Assembly: GCF_000961095.1 (NCBI RefSeq)
Contig: NZ_CP011058.1
Coordinates: 5,410,001-5,474,000 of the forward strand
Origin: Paenibacillus beijingensis
Lineage (GTDB): Bacteria > Bacillota > Bacilli > Paenibacillales > Paenibacillaceae
DNA: 64,000 bases
Direction of reading: 5' to 3'
A model generated the notes under the pieces. That model had not been told where the DNA came from and did no database searches. It saw only the letters and a program-made list of their open reading frames with translations. Made by a program: the position numbers and the translations under genes. Of this stretch, positions 24,782 through 33,683 are shown one piece after another (the first letter of the stretch is position 1; every line of letters begins with the position of its first letter).

Positions 24782-26281
24782 TTACGCGCTTTGAATCCCG
24801 GATGAAGTCATCATATCGCGGAAACGGTCGCCGTGCAGCGTTTCTTCGGTGATGAGGATGCCGAGCGAATGCATAAACAAATCGCGCTGTTCGGCAAGCA
24901 TCCGTTTCGTCCGATCCATTAACCCGTCCAAAATGGAGCTTGTCACTTTTGCCCAGCCGTCGGGCGTCATCATGCTGGCGTCAATGATGCCGAGCTCGGT
25001 GAGCCCCGATTCCACCATCGTGCGTACGATGCTCATCGCCTGGTCGAAATCGCCGCGCGAGCCGGTGCTGCGGCCTCCGTAAAACATTTCTTCCGCAGCC
25101 GCTCCTCCAAGCGCGATCATAATTTGCGCTTCGAGGAAATCCTGCGTGTACAGGTAACGGTCCTGCTGCGGGTTGTGCCGGACGTAGCCCAGCGCCTGTC
25201 CGCGCGGGGAAAGCGCCACCTGCGACACGCTCCCGGGGCGGACCATCTCGGCGGCGATCGCGTGGCCAAGCTCATGAATGGCAACGCGTTCCCGCTCTTC
25301 GTTTGTCGCTTCACGGTCGGTCTTCTCGCCCATCATCACTTTGTCGATCGCCATCGACAAATGCTGCTGGCCGATGAGCGGCTTCGCTTCGCGGAGCGCA
25401 TAAATGGCCGCTTCATTCATGACGCTTTCCAGCTGGGCGCCGGAAAATCCGAACGATTCTTCCGCTACCCGTTCAAGACTGGCATCTTTAGCCAGCGGCT
25501 TGTTGCGGCCATGAATATTCAAAATATGCAAACGCCCTTTCTTATCCGGCAGATCGACGCCGATATGGCGGTCGAAGCGGCCCGGACGCAGCAGCGCGCT
25601 GTCCAGCATTTCCTTGCGGTTGGTGGCGGCGATGAGCAGAATGCGCGGCGATTCGTTCGTATGAATGCCGTCCATCTCCGTCAGCAGCTGATTGAGCGTT
25701 TGATCGTATTCGCGATGCTGGCCGCCGTCGCGCTTGCCGCCGATGACGTCGATCTCGTCAATGAAAATGACGGCGCTTGCCTTGCCCGCCTTCGACGCCT
25801 TTTTGCGTGCTTCCTTAAACAGGTCGCGGATCCGTCCGGCGCCGACGCCAACATACATTTCCACAAATTCGCTGCCGGATGCGGCGACATAAATCGAGTC
25901 CGTATAATGAGCGGCGGCTTTGGCAAGCAGCGTCTTCCCCGTTCCCGGCGGACCGGTCAGCAGTATGCCCTTCAGCGGCCGGATGCCGAATTTGGCGATT
26001 TCCTCATGGCGAACGAGAAAATCAAGCGCTTCAATCAGCTCCTGCTTCGGGCGCTCCTGTCCGCCGATATCGTCAAACGACAGGACGGCCGGAGCTTTTC
26101 CTTTCGATTCGCGCGCGCCTCCCGCAGCGGCAAGCTGTCCTCTGGAGCGCAGCACATAAAAGATGCCGCCGGCCATCAAAATGGCGAACACAATCGGTAA
26201 AATATTAATGCCGCGAGTGAGTAAGAACAGGAGCAGTACAGGAACGAAACCGGCCAGTATTTCCCATTTATACTTACGCAC
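24782..26281 (-). CDS. FtsH-like membrane AAA+ zinc protease lacking the external domain
   Basis: This is a 499-residue FtsH-family protein, shorter than the housekeeping form of about 640. Two hydrophobic segments (about residues 7-22 and 26-44) are joined by only a few residues, so the usual extracytoplasmic domain is missing. All catalytic parts are present: Walker A GPPGTGKT (about 111), Walker B VIFIDEID, the second region of homology LLRPGRFDRHIGVDLP, and the zinc motif HELGHA (about 341), with a later Asp in SRGDFDQA. It overlaps the gene for a small membrane protein by eight bases, which suggests that protein as adaptor or substrate. It is probably a paralogue of the essential FtsH. 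Confidence 0.9.
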   Translation of the reverse strand: MRKYKWEILAGFVPVLLLFLLTRGINILPIVFAILMAGGIFYVLRSRGQLAAAGGARESKGKAPAVLSFDDIGGQERPKQELIEALDFLVRHEEIAKFGIRPLKGILLTGPPGTGKTLLAKAAAHYTDSIYVAASGSEFVEMYVGVGAGRIRDLFKEARKKASKAGKASAVIFIDEIDVIGGKRDGGQHREYDQTLNQLLTEMDGIHTNESPRILLIAATNRKEMLDSALLRPGRFDRHIGVDLPDKKGRLHILNIHGRNKPLAKDASLERVAEESFGFSGAQLESVMNEAAIYALREAKPLIGQQHLSMAIDKVMMGEKTDREATNEERERVAIHELGHAIAAEMVRPGSVSQVALSPRGQALGYVRHNPQQDRYLYTQDFLEAQIMIALGGAAAEEMFYGGRSTGSRGDFDQAMSIVRTMVESGLTELGIIDASMMTPDGWAKVTSSILDGLMDRTKRMLAEQRDLFMHSLGILITEETLHGDRFRDMMTSSGIQSA

Positions 26282-26810
26282 CAGGCCACACTCCTATCTT
26301 GTCGCCGATTCTCGGCAGTACGATATATTTGACGGCCGAGTCCAGTTTCATCGTAATATATACATTCTTATCGTCCATATCCGACGTGACAACAAGTCCT
26401 TTGTGCGTCCGTTCCAGCTTCTCCATCGCTGCAGGTATTTCCGAATAGCGCCTGCTCTCCATCGCTTCCGCAATGGTGAACAGCTCACCCGACCAGATCT
26501 GATCCAGCTTGGCGCTGGATTCGCTCGTAATGTCCAGATTCAGCTTACGGCCGCCAATCGCGTTCTTGCCTTTCTCCGCAATCTCCTCGTATAAAGAACG
26601 GAGATCCGCATCGCTGCCGAGCGTCAAGTTGACCGTAACCGTATCCGTGCCTACGACCGGCTTGACCGATTCCACACCGGGAAGCGAACCGATCGCTTTC
26701 ACCAGCGGTCTTTCTACCGCCGTATGCTCATACAGATACCAGCCGCCGAACAATAAAGCAGCGGTTACGATCATCGTCGTAAACACGGGCAGCAGCTTCA
26801 GCTTCAACAT
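26274..26810 (-). CDS. Single-pass membrane protein paired with the FtsH-like protease
   Basis: The 178-residue protein has one N-terminal membrane segment (about residues 8-27, VFTTMIVTAALLFGGWYLYE) and a mixed alpha/beta domain outside it, presumably extracytoplasmic. GSLPGVESVKPVVGTDTVTV looks like an HMA- or GerMN-sized beta-alpha-beta unit, but I recognise no named family. The stop overlaps the protease start by eight bases and no other partner is present. It may supply the external domain that the protease lacks; that is inference. Just upstream lie repeated TATACT/AGTATA motifs. Confidence 0.75.
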   Translation of the reverse strand: MLKLKLLPVFTTMIVTAALLFGGWYLYEHTAVERPLVKAIGSLPGVESVKPVVGTDTVTVNLTLGSDADLRSLYEEIAEKGKNAIGGRKLNLDITSESSAKLDQIWSGELFTIAEAMESRRYSEIPAAMEKLERTHKGLVVTSDMDDKNVYITMKLDSAVKYIVLPRIGDKIGVWPGA

Positions 26811-26877
26811 GATGAATAATGCCCCCTTCCTGCCTGGTAGCCGACTTATTCGCGGCTAATCGGTATATTACAATTGC

Positions 26878-26940
26878 TATACTCTAGTATATCATTGTTG
26901 AAAAATAAAAGTATAGTTGAGCTGCAATAAGGAAAGTATA
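26878..26940. promoter_or_regulatory. AGTATA repeats and dyad upstream of the FtsH-like operon
   Basis: A perfect dyad TATACT-CT-AGTATA (26878-26891) is followed by two more AGTATA copies at 26910-26915 and 26935-26940, spaced 24 and 25 bases start to start. On the minus strand each reads TATACT, similar to a -10 element. This could be a multi-site operator or overlapping promoters; the region is otherwise AT-rich and non-coding. Confidence 0.4.
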
Positions 26941-26981
26941 CCATAGCGCCAGCGGCGGGGGGCGTGTAATATCAGGAAACG

Positions 26982-27512
26982 TCAGGTTGAATATTTTGCC
27001 GGCAGTCTATAAGTCTCAATCAAATTTCCGCTGCGGAAATCGTAGAAATCGTAGAAATATTTGCGCGCCCCGTTCTCGATGCGGGAATAGAGCAATTCCC
27101 ACGCGGGCTCCCCATTAATCATGCCGGAGATCGAATGGGTAATGTCCACGTCCGGACTTTGCGCAAGCAGCCGGTCGCGGATGCTCTTCGCCGTTTGGGC
27201 TTCCGAAGCCGGAATGGTGCTCAGCACCTTCCCGTCTCCATACCAAATGTAGAACGCTTCGCCGGAGCCGTTCACGCCGCGAGTCACCCATACTGTCCGG
27301 TCCCACACATATTTGTGCGCCTCATCTACGGAAGCCAAGCTTGCTTTTTGCTTGACTTCGGCCATTATTTGAGCTTCTTCGCTCCAGCGCGGCGCCTGCA
27401 TCGAACGATACTCTGCATTGAGCAGCAAGACGATGATCAATGCGAGAACAGTAATGAGCACCGTCCACTTGGTGCGCGACATGAGCGGCGGCCGTTTGTA
27501 ATCCGACCTCAT
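26982..27512 (-). CDS. ypmB: YpmB-like membrane-anchored protein (DUF5590)
   Basis: This 176-residue protein has one N-terminal membrane anchor (KWTVLITVLALIIVLLLNAE, about residues 15-34) and an external domain with duplicated PepSY-like halves (VDEAHKYVWDRTVWVT and FYIWYGDGKVLS; EPAWELLYSRIENGARKYFY). It corresponds to B. subtilis ypmB, which also lies near dinG, but here mtaD and rex are inserted. Its ATG overlaps the mtaD stop (TGATG). Function is not established. A second possible start is MSRTKWTV, ten codons in. Confidence 0.85.
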   Translation of the reverse strand: MRSDYKRPPLMSRTKWTVLITVLALIIVLLLNAEYRSMQAPRWSEEAQIMAEVKQKASLASVDEAHKYVWDRTVWVTRGVNGSGEAFYIWYGDGKVLSTIPASEAQTAKSIRDRLLAQSPDVDITHSISGMINGEPAWELLYSRIENGARKYFYDFYDFRSGNLIETYRLPAKYST

Positions 27513-28813
27513 CAGCCGTTCAACAGCCTTTCAAAACATTGCTGAGCTTCATATTTAATCCGCTCCTCGTCGAGCAGCGTGCATTTTCCGCCCTTCACAA
27601 CCTGGCGGCCGTCTACCCATACGTGCGCAACGTCGCGGCCGGAAGCGGAATAGACCAAATGCGAAACCATATCGCTTTGCGGATAAAAATGCGGTTGATC
27701 CGTATCCAGCGCAATCAAATCGGCCTTCATGCCGGGCTTGAGCACCCCAAGCTTATCGCCTTGACCGATCGTGCGGGCGCCGTACACCGTCGCCATGCGC
27801 AGCGCTTCAGCAGCCGGCACGACCGTCGGGTCGAAGCCGGCGCCTTTATGGATCAGCGCAGCGAGGCGGATTTCGTCGAACAGATCGAGGTTGTTGTTGC
27901 TGGCAGCGCTGTCCGTTCCGAGCGAGACGGTTACTCCGGCGCGCAGCAGCTCCGGCACGCGGGCGACGCCGCTCGCCAGCTTCAAATTGCTTGCCGGGTT
28001 GTGGGAAACACCGACTCCCCGCTCCGCGAGCAGGGCGATTTCCTCATCGGTCAAATGAACGCCGTGCGCCACGAACGACGGGCGCGAAAACATGCCGAGC
28101 TTATCCAAATGCTCCACCGGACGGCAGCCGTAATCGCGCACGTTCTGCTCGACCTCGGCCGCCGTTTCCGACATATGCGTATGCATCGGCAAATCGAGAT
28201 CGTGGGCGGCCTGGACGAACTGCTCAATGAAAGCGGGCGGACAAGTGTACGGAGCATGCGGAGACATCATCGTCGTAATGCGCCCGTCTGCCGCTCCTCT
28301 CCAGTCCTTTGCGAACGATACCGCTTCTGCGAGCTTTTCCTTTTGCACTTCGGGCGGACAGAGCCCGATCGCGCCGCGCATCAGCACTCCTCGCAAGCCG
28401 GCCTGCTCCACCACCTTCGCCACTTCGTCCATCCGGTCGTACATATCGACGAAGGCGGTCGTGCCGCTCTTCAGCATTTCGATAACGGCCAGAGCCGTTC
28501 CCCATTTGACGTCCGCAGCGGTAAACTTCGCTTCCATCGGCCACATTTTGTCCTGCAGCCATACCTGCAGATTTTGATCGTCTGAGTACCCGCGCAGCAG
28601 CGACATCGCCGCATGGCCGTGCGTGTTCACAAGTCCGGGCATGAACAGGAGGCGGCGGCCGTCCACTTTGTCCGTGATTTGCTCCGATCCTTCGGGAGCC
28701 TCCTCCCCGACATATACGATCTTGTCGTCCTCCACGACAAGATAGCCTTTCACTAGCGGGTTGCTCTCATCCATCGTAATGAACGTCCCGTTCTCGATTA
28801 TCCATTTGCTCAT
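27512..28813 (-). CDS. mtaD: 5-methylthioadenosine/S-adenosylhomocysteine deaminase
   Basis: This metal-dependent amidohydrolase deaminates MTA and SAH, diverting them from salvage. In the 433-residue TIM barrel the metal ligands are HGHAAMSLLRGY (HxH, about residue 67), SPHAPYTCPP, HTHMSETAAEVE, and the late GTDSAASNNNLDLF. Close relatives include guanine and hydroxydechloroatrazine deaminases; VWLQDKMWPMEA fits the MTA/SAH subgroup. It sits between rex and ypmB with 4-nt and 1-nt overlaps. The presence of mtnWXB, mtnE and mtnU elsewhere in the window gives a metabolic context. Confidence 0.9.
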   Translation of the reverse strand: MSKWIIENGTFITMDESNPLVKGYLVVEDDKIVYVGEEAPEGSEQITDKVDGRRLLFMPGLVNTHGHAAMSLLRGYSDDQNLQVWLQDKMWPMEAKFTAADVKWGTALAVIEMLKSGTTAFVDMYDRMDEVAKVVEQAGLRGVLMRGAIGLCPPEVQKEKLAEAVSFAKDWRGAADGRITTMMSPHAPYTCPPAFIEQFVQAAHDLDLPMHTHMSETAAEVEQNVRDYGCRPVEHLDKLGMFSRPSFVAHGVHLTDEEIALLAERGVGVSHNPASNLKLASGVARVPELLRAGVTVSLGTDSAASNNNLDLFDEIRLAALIHKGAGFDPTVVPAAEALRMATVYGARTIGQGDKLGVLKPGMKADLIALDTDQPHFYPQSDMVSHLVYSASGRDVAHVWVDGRQVVKGGKCTLLDEERIKYEAQQCFERLLNG

Positions 28814-29454
28814 TCGTATTCGGTCCCTTCCCTGTCCATATAATAAGCCAAGCTCAGCAGCTGCGTCGTGAAATCGGCGTAATGAATCCGCACGTCCTCG
28901 GTCGATTTCAATACGGCCGGCGCAAAATTCAAAATCCCTTCAATGCCCGCTTCCACGAATTGGTCCGCTACATTTTGCGCTTCGGATGCGGGGACGGTAA
29001 TGATGCCGATCCGGATGTGGCCCTGCTCGACCGTCTCCTTCAGCTTGTCCATCGGCAGCACCGTAAGCGAGTTGATCGTGGTCCCGATCTTGTCCGGGCT
29101 GGCATCAAAGATGGCGGTAATCTTCATGTTGTCCTTCAAGTAAGTATTGTAATTGCACAAGGCGTGCCCGAGGTTTCCTGCGCCGACGAGCGCGACGTTC
29201 AGCGTCTGGTCGAGCTTTAATATTTGGCGGATTTTTTCGATCAAATAGGTGACGTCGTAGCCGATGCCCTTGCGGCCGAATTCGCCGAAATATGCAAGAT
29301 CTTTGCGGATTTGAGCGGGATTGAGCTCCAGCTTCATGCCGAGCTCCTGTGAAGATACCGTTTGCACATCCCGCGAAAGAAGCTCGTTCAACACCTGCAA
29401 ATAGACCGGAAGCCGCCGTACGACGGCTTCGGATATCGTTTTGCTCATCTTCAT
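28810..29454 (-). CDS. rex: Redox-sensing transcriptional repressor Rex
   Basis: Rex senses the NADH/NAD+ ratio and represses fermentation and respiration genes when NADH is low. The protein has 214 residues: an N-terminal winged helix (about 1-85, VSSQELGMKLELNPAQIRKD, FGEFGRKGIGYDV) and a Rossmann domain with VALVGAGNLGHALCNY at about 90-105. The start at ATG 29454 forms an ATGA overlap with the dinG stop, and the stop overlaps mtaD in the same way. A free-standing regulator gene locked between dinG and mtaD by such overlaps is unusual. No convincing Rex box was found in the window. Confidence 0.95.
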   Translation of the reverse strand: MKMSKTISEAVVRRLPVYLQVLNELLSRDVQTVSSQELGMKLELNPAQIRKDLAYFGEFGRKGIGYDVTYLIEKIRQILKLDQTLNVALVGAGNLGHALCNYNTYLKDNMKITAIFDASPDKIGTTINSLTVLPMDKLKETVEQGHIRIGIITVPASEAQNVADQFVEAGIEGILNFAPAVLKSTEDVRIHYADFTTQLLSLAYYMDREGTEYE

Positions 29455-32318
29455 GGTCCTGTTTGCGTCTCCTTTCGCTCCTCCGACAGCCATTCTCTCA
29501 TCCGCGGCACCATCTGCCCGACATGCATATGCTCGATCTTCGGACCCGGAAGCGAATAAAGAAAATATTTGCCGTAGTACGTTTCGATTACCCGGGTATC
29601 ATAGATCAGGACAATCCCTTTATCTTTGGCGGTCCGGATCAGCCTGCCGAAGCCTTGCTTGAAGCGGATGACGGCCTGGGGAATCGACAGCTTCATAAAC
29701 GGGTTTTGCTTCGCCTCCTGCAGCAGCTCCGCTTTCGCTTCCTGCAGAGGTTGATTCGGAGGCTGGAATGGCAGCCGGACAATCGCCAGGCAAATCAGCG
29801 CGTCGCCCGGAATGTCGACCCCTTCCCAGAAGCTGCTCGTGCCGAGCAAGACCGACGCCGGCTGCTGCCGGAACCGTCTCGTAAGCTTGCTCCGGTTGCC
29901 GCTGTCAATGCCTTGCCCGAGCACGTTGATGCCGCTGCCGGCCAGCGCATCTTTCAGCGGGTCGTATACTTGCTTCAGCATCCGGTAGGATGTGAACAGC
30001 ACAAGCATCCGGCCCCCCGTTTCGCGCGCCGCTTCGGAGAGCGAATCGACGAGCGCGCTTAAATAAGCCGGATCCGGCGTGGCCCCCTTGAGGACCGGAA
30101 AATTTCGCGGAATCATGACAAGCGCCTGATCCCGGTATTGAAACGGAGAAGGCAACTGCACCGTTTTCAGCCGTTTCTCATCCAGTACGTTCAGCCCGAG
30201 CTGCTCGCAAGCATACTGAAATGACTTCTGCACGGAAAGCGTTGCGGACGTCATGACGACACTCTTTTTTACATCGAAAAAATATTGCCGCAGCTGCTCG
30301 CTCACGTCTGCAGGAACCGCAAAAAGATGGACCGACTTGCTGCGGTACGACGCGCTCGCCTCGATCCAATACACCGTTTCCGGCTTATCCGCCCGCACGA
30401 ACAGGCGCAGCTCATCCCGCAGCCGGGCCGCGTCTTTGACCGCGCCGCTAAGATCGGTCAGCGTCCCCTGCAGCGACGAATCGTCCAGCCGGTCTTTCAT
30501 TTCCGTAAACAGCTTTTCCAGCGTCTTGGCCGCAGAGTTCAGCTCCGCAAACAAATTCGCTTCCTCGGCGGCGATCGCTTCCCATCCCTTCGGCAGCTGC
30601 CCGGCGCGCAGCCGGTATACGGCCTGACCGGTTTCGCTTTGTGCGGACGGTGACGATCCGGCGAGCTGATACAGCATTTCGAACAGCCGGTCCCACATCT
30701 CCTTGAGTTCTCCGAAAACGGGCACAATCGTATCGATCGTTTCCGTCCAGGCGGGAACTTTGTCGTCGCTCTCGCCCGCAATCCTTAAGCGCAGCTGCGG
30801 CAGCAGCCCGCTGCGGGAGTCTTTTGCCATCCGGGTAATGAAATTGACAAGGGAAAAATAGGAAAGCTGCAAGCCAAGATGCTTGCCCGCTACTTCCTCC
30901 AAATGATGCGCTTCATCGATGACCAAAAATTCATACGTCGGAAGAAGCCGGTTGTCGGCGCGAATGTCGGTGAACAGCATGGAATGGTTCGTAATGACGA
31001 CATCGGAAATGTTCGATTCCTGTTTGGCGCGGTGATAGAAGCAGCGTTTGAACCACGGACATGCCCGGTTCAAGCAGGAATCGGCATCGCTGGCTACCGT
31101 TTCCCAGAAATCCCCGCCCTTGTTGCCGAAGTTCAGCTCTTCCTGGTCCCCTGTTTCCGTCTCGCCGAGCCAGACGGTCATTTGGGCGGCCGTCAGCCGG
31201 TCTTCGGCGGGCGAAACAAAATCGTTTGTCTGAATTTTACTTTCAAATTTGCGCAGACAAAGATAATTGCCTCTTCCTTTGAAGACGGACGCTTTGAACG
31301 GAAAAGGAAGCACTTCTTGCAGCAGCGGCAAATCACGCTGCCGGATTTGCTCCTGCAAATTGATCGTATGGGTGCTGACGATTATTTTTTTCTCTTCTTT
31401 TACCCCATAATATAATGACGGTATCAAATAACCGAGCGATTTGCCCGTTCCCGTTCCCGCTTCGATGAGCAGATGGCGGCTTTGCTGGAAAGCGTCCTCG
31501 ACTTCGCGAAACATCGTTTGCTGCGCTTCCCGTTCTTCATAATCGGGAAAAATAGAGCGGAATTTGTCCTGCACGCCGCTTAAATATTGCTCAAACGATA
31601 CGCCGTCGAGCGCGCCTGAATCTTCATCGGCGTCTCTTGGCGGCTTTTCTTCCGTCCATTCGCCCACTTTAAGCGCGAACTGCCGGAAATAACTATGCGA
31701 ATCGGGATCCATCGGATTCACCGCTTCTCTGAGCGCCAATTCCTCCTGCAGAAACCATGCCAAATCGTCATCCCGCATAAACCCGGCGAAGCGCTGCAAA
31801 GTGAGCAGTGGCAGGGAACGGATTTTTTTGACGCATTCAGAGAACAGAATCGCCGTCGCCATCGCGTCGCTGTCCGCCCGGTGATGCTGGTCGTGGCGAA
31901 TGCCGAAGTGCTCCGATACGCTGCCGAGCTGATAAGAGCTCAGCGTCGGATACAGCATACGGAGCATTTCGACCGTATCGAGCCTTCGTCCCGTAAAGGA
32001 CGAATAGCCGCAGCGGTCAAGCGCACGGTTCAAAAAGCCTGCGTCAAAGCTGACGTTATGCGCCACGAGCACCGCATCGTCAAGAAGCGGAATTAACGAA
32101 AGGAGCATTTCGTCCGTTTCGGGGGCATCCTGCACCATCGAATCGTCAATTCCCGTCAGCTGTGTAATAAAAGCAGGGATGGGACCCGACGGCCGGACGA
32201 ACGAGTTGAACGTCTGAACGACATTCATCTCTTCATCCAGCAGTACGAGTCCCACTTGAATCATATCGTCATCGGCGCCTGTGCCGGTTGTTTCCAAATC
32301 CAGTACCGCATAATTCAT
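29451..32318 (-). CDS. dinG: DinG-family helicase with N-terminal DnaQ-like 3'-5' exonuclease
   Basis: This 955-residue protein joins an exonuclease domain (about 1-170; DLETTGTGADDDMIQVG with the DxE motif, HNVSFDAGFLNRA, HHRADSDAMATA) to an XPD-like superfamily 2 helicase (Walker A EAGTGTGKSLGYLIPS at about 285, DEAH box VIDEAHHLEE, later SFWEGVDIPGDALICLA and GFGRLIRTAKDKG). The fusion is typical of Firmicutes; the Bacillus protein is reported to act as an exonuclease. Four Cys residues that hold an iron-sulfur cluster in E. coli DinG are only partly matched (CLNRACPWFKRCFY). It lies between panD and ypmB as in Bacillus. Confidence 0.94.
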   Translation of the reverse strand: MNYAVLDLETTGTGADDDMIQVGLVLLDEEMNVVQTFNSFVRPSGPIPAFITQLTGIDDSMVQDAPETDEMLLSLIPLLDDAVLVAHNVSFDAGFLNRALDRCGYSSFTGRRLDTVEMLRMLYPTLSSYQLGSVSEHFGIRHDQHHRADSDAMATAILFSECVKKIRSLPLLTLQRFAGFMRDDDLAWFLQEELALREAVNPMDPDSHSYFRQFALKVGEWTEEKPPRDADEDSGALDGVSFEQYLSGVQDKFRSIFPDYEEREAQQTMFREVEDAFQQSRHLLIEAGTGTGKSLGYLIPSLYYGVKEEKKIIVSTHTINLQEQIRQRDLPLLQEVLPFPFKASVFKGRGNYLCLRKFESKIQTNDFVSPAEDRLTAAQMTVWLGETETGDQEELNFGNKGGDFWETVASDADSCLNRACPWFKRCFYHRAKQESNISDVVITNHSMLFTDIRADNRLLPTYEFLVIDEAHHLEEVAGKHLGLQLSYFSLVNFITRMAKDSRSGLLPQLRLRIAGESDDKVPAWTETIDTIVPVFGELKEMWDRLFEMLYQLAGSSPSAQSETGQAVYRLRAGQLPKGWEAIAAEEANLFAELNSAAKTLEKLFTEMKDRLDDSSLQGTLTDLSGAVKDAARLRDELRLFVRADKPETVYWIEASASYRSKSVHLFAVPADVSEQLRQYFFDVKKSVVMTSATLSVQKSFQYACEQLGLNVLDEKRLKTVQLPSPFQYRDQALVMIPRNFPVLKGATPDPAYLSALVDSLSEAARETGGRMLVLFTSYRMLKQVYDPLKDALAGSGINVLGQGIDSGNRSKLTRRFRQQPASVLLGTSSFWEGVDIPGDALICLAIVRLPFQPPNQPLQEAKAELLQEAKQNPFMKLSIPQAVIRFKQGFGRLIRTAKDKGIVLIYDTRVIETYYGKYFLYSLPGPKIEHMHVGQMVPRMREWLSEERKETQTGP

Positions 32319-32336
32319 GGAGATTGGTTCTTCCTC

Positions 32337-33131
32337 TCACAGACAAGTCAGCTCCGCACTCCCGAAATAAAGGGATAATTGACCGGGAGTTTCTTTGCAT
32401 GACTTTAAGTTGTTTAACGGATCCGTAAAGCTCGGATCGGTCTGATGGGCTTTTAAAAAATAATGCTCGGCATATTCCAAATTAAGGCGGATCGCTTGAA
32501 TGCAGCCCAGCGCATTAAGGCCAAGCGCCCGCCATTTCGGATGTTCCGTCAGTTCCACCAACAGGCGGAAATGCCGTTCCGCGTCGCCCCACTGCTGAAG
32601 GTGCATGAGCGACATCGCCAAAAACAAACGGGCCAAATTGCATTCCGGCGATTCATGGACGGCCTGCTGGAATTGATCGGCGGCCTGCCGGAACATAAAT
32701 AATTTGAAAAATCCTTGCCCTTTGGCCACATACTCGGCAATTTGCGAGGAGGATGCGAACAGGACGGCCGGTTCCGCCTTGTCCTGCTTCTTGGGCGCGC
32801 CTTTCGCCGCTTCCGCTTGATGCGGCACTTCGGCTGAAACAGCCGCGCCTTTAGCAGACGGGGCGGCAGCCGCCTGTACCGTCCCGGCTTCTGCAAGCTC
32901 GGCAGGCGTCAGAGCCGCTCCGATCGCAGCCGCCGTTTCGGGATAGGCGTCTCTAAAGTCCGCCATCTTCTCCTCCAGTTCCAGCCAGCACTCGATAAAA
33001 TTGTCGCTCATGGAACGGAGCATTGCAAGCTGTTCGCATAATTCGCGCTTGTGTTCTTCATTTGCGCCGGGATAACGGGAAATGATGCCGCTCAACATGT
33101 CGTTCATCGCCGTAAACATGTGTTGAATCAT
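32337..33131 (-). CDS. Tetratricopeptide-repeat protein
   Basis: This cytoplasmic protein of about 264 residues has an N-terminal helical region, an Ala/Glu/Lys-rich linker (about 75-125), and C-terminal TPR-like helices: KGQGFFKLFMFRQAADQFQQ, LARLFLAMSLMHLQQWGDAE, ALGLNALGCIQAIRLNLEYA and HYFLKAHQTDPSF. Such repeats mediate protein contacts. It ends 18 bases before the dinG start and follows panD by 169 bases. The frame can start at GTG 33140 or ATG 33131; the latter lies nine bases after GGCGG and is preferred. I cannot assign a partner. Confidence 0.82.
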   Translation of the reverse strand: MIQHMFTAMNDMLSGIISRYPGANEEHKRELCEQLAMLRSMSDNFIECWLELEEKMADFRDAYPETAAAIGAALTPAELAEAGTVQAAAAPSAKGAAVSAEVPHQAEAAKGAPKKQDKAEPAVLFASSSQIAEYVAKGQGFFKLFMFRQAADQFQQAVHESPECNLARLFLAMSLMHLQQWGDAERHFRLLVELTEHPKWRALGLNALGCIQAIRLNLEYAEHYFLKAHQTDPSFTDPLNNLKSCKETPGQLSLYFGSAELTCL

Positions 33132-33299
33132 TGTCAGCACCCGCCTTTGTTGAAAATCAATGAATGAAGCCGCCTGCTAACCCGAAAACCGTCCTTAGGA
33201 AACGGTCCTGCAGGTAACCTCATTCTTTGTTTCGGCGGGTGTTTTCATACCCGGTGCCAGCCTTTGCATAAGTCAGGCACGGCGATTGCAGGCAATCCT

Positions 33300-33683
33300 T
33301 TATAAAGTGACGGCGTGAATTTCTTCCGTCATCGTTTGCACGGGCACATTGTTTTGATCCAGGATAATCACTTTCGGTTTGTGGACGCGAGCCTGATCCT
33401 CCGCCATGCCGGCATATGAAATAATGATGACGGTGTCGCCCGGCTGAGCCTGTCTTGCGGCCGCCCCGTTCAAACAAATGACTCCCGAGCCGCGGGGGCC
33501 GGGAATGACATACGTTTCCAAGCGGGCGCCGTTGTTGTTATTGACGATCTGTACCTTTTCGTTGGCCCAAATATCCGCCGCTTCCATCAAATTTTCGTCG
33601 ATCGTAATGCTGCCGACATAGTTCAAATTCGCTTCGGTCACGGTCGCGCGGTGCAGCTTCGATTTCATCATCGTTCTAAACAT
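33300..33683 (-). CDS. panD: Aspartate 1-decarboxylase (pyruvoyl enzyme)
   Basis: This enzyme makes beta-alanine for pantothenate. The 127-residue proenzyme has the self-cleavage site Gly-Ser in NYVGSITIDENLM (about residues 24-25), which gives the pyruvoyl group. Conserved catalytic Lys and Arg regions (MMKSKLHRATVTEA, GARLETYVIPGPRGSGVICL) are intact. ATG 33683 (MFRTMMKSK) follows GGTGAG; it overlaps the panC end by eight bases. Last gene of panBCD. Confidence 0.97.
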   Translation of the reverse strand: MFRTMMKSKLHRATVTEANLNYVGSITIDENLMEAADIWANEKVQIVNNNNGARLETYVIPGPRGSGVICLNGAAARQAQPGDTVIIISYAGMAEDQARVHKPKVIILDQNNVPVQTMTEEIHAVTL

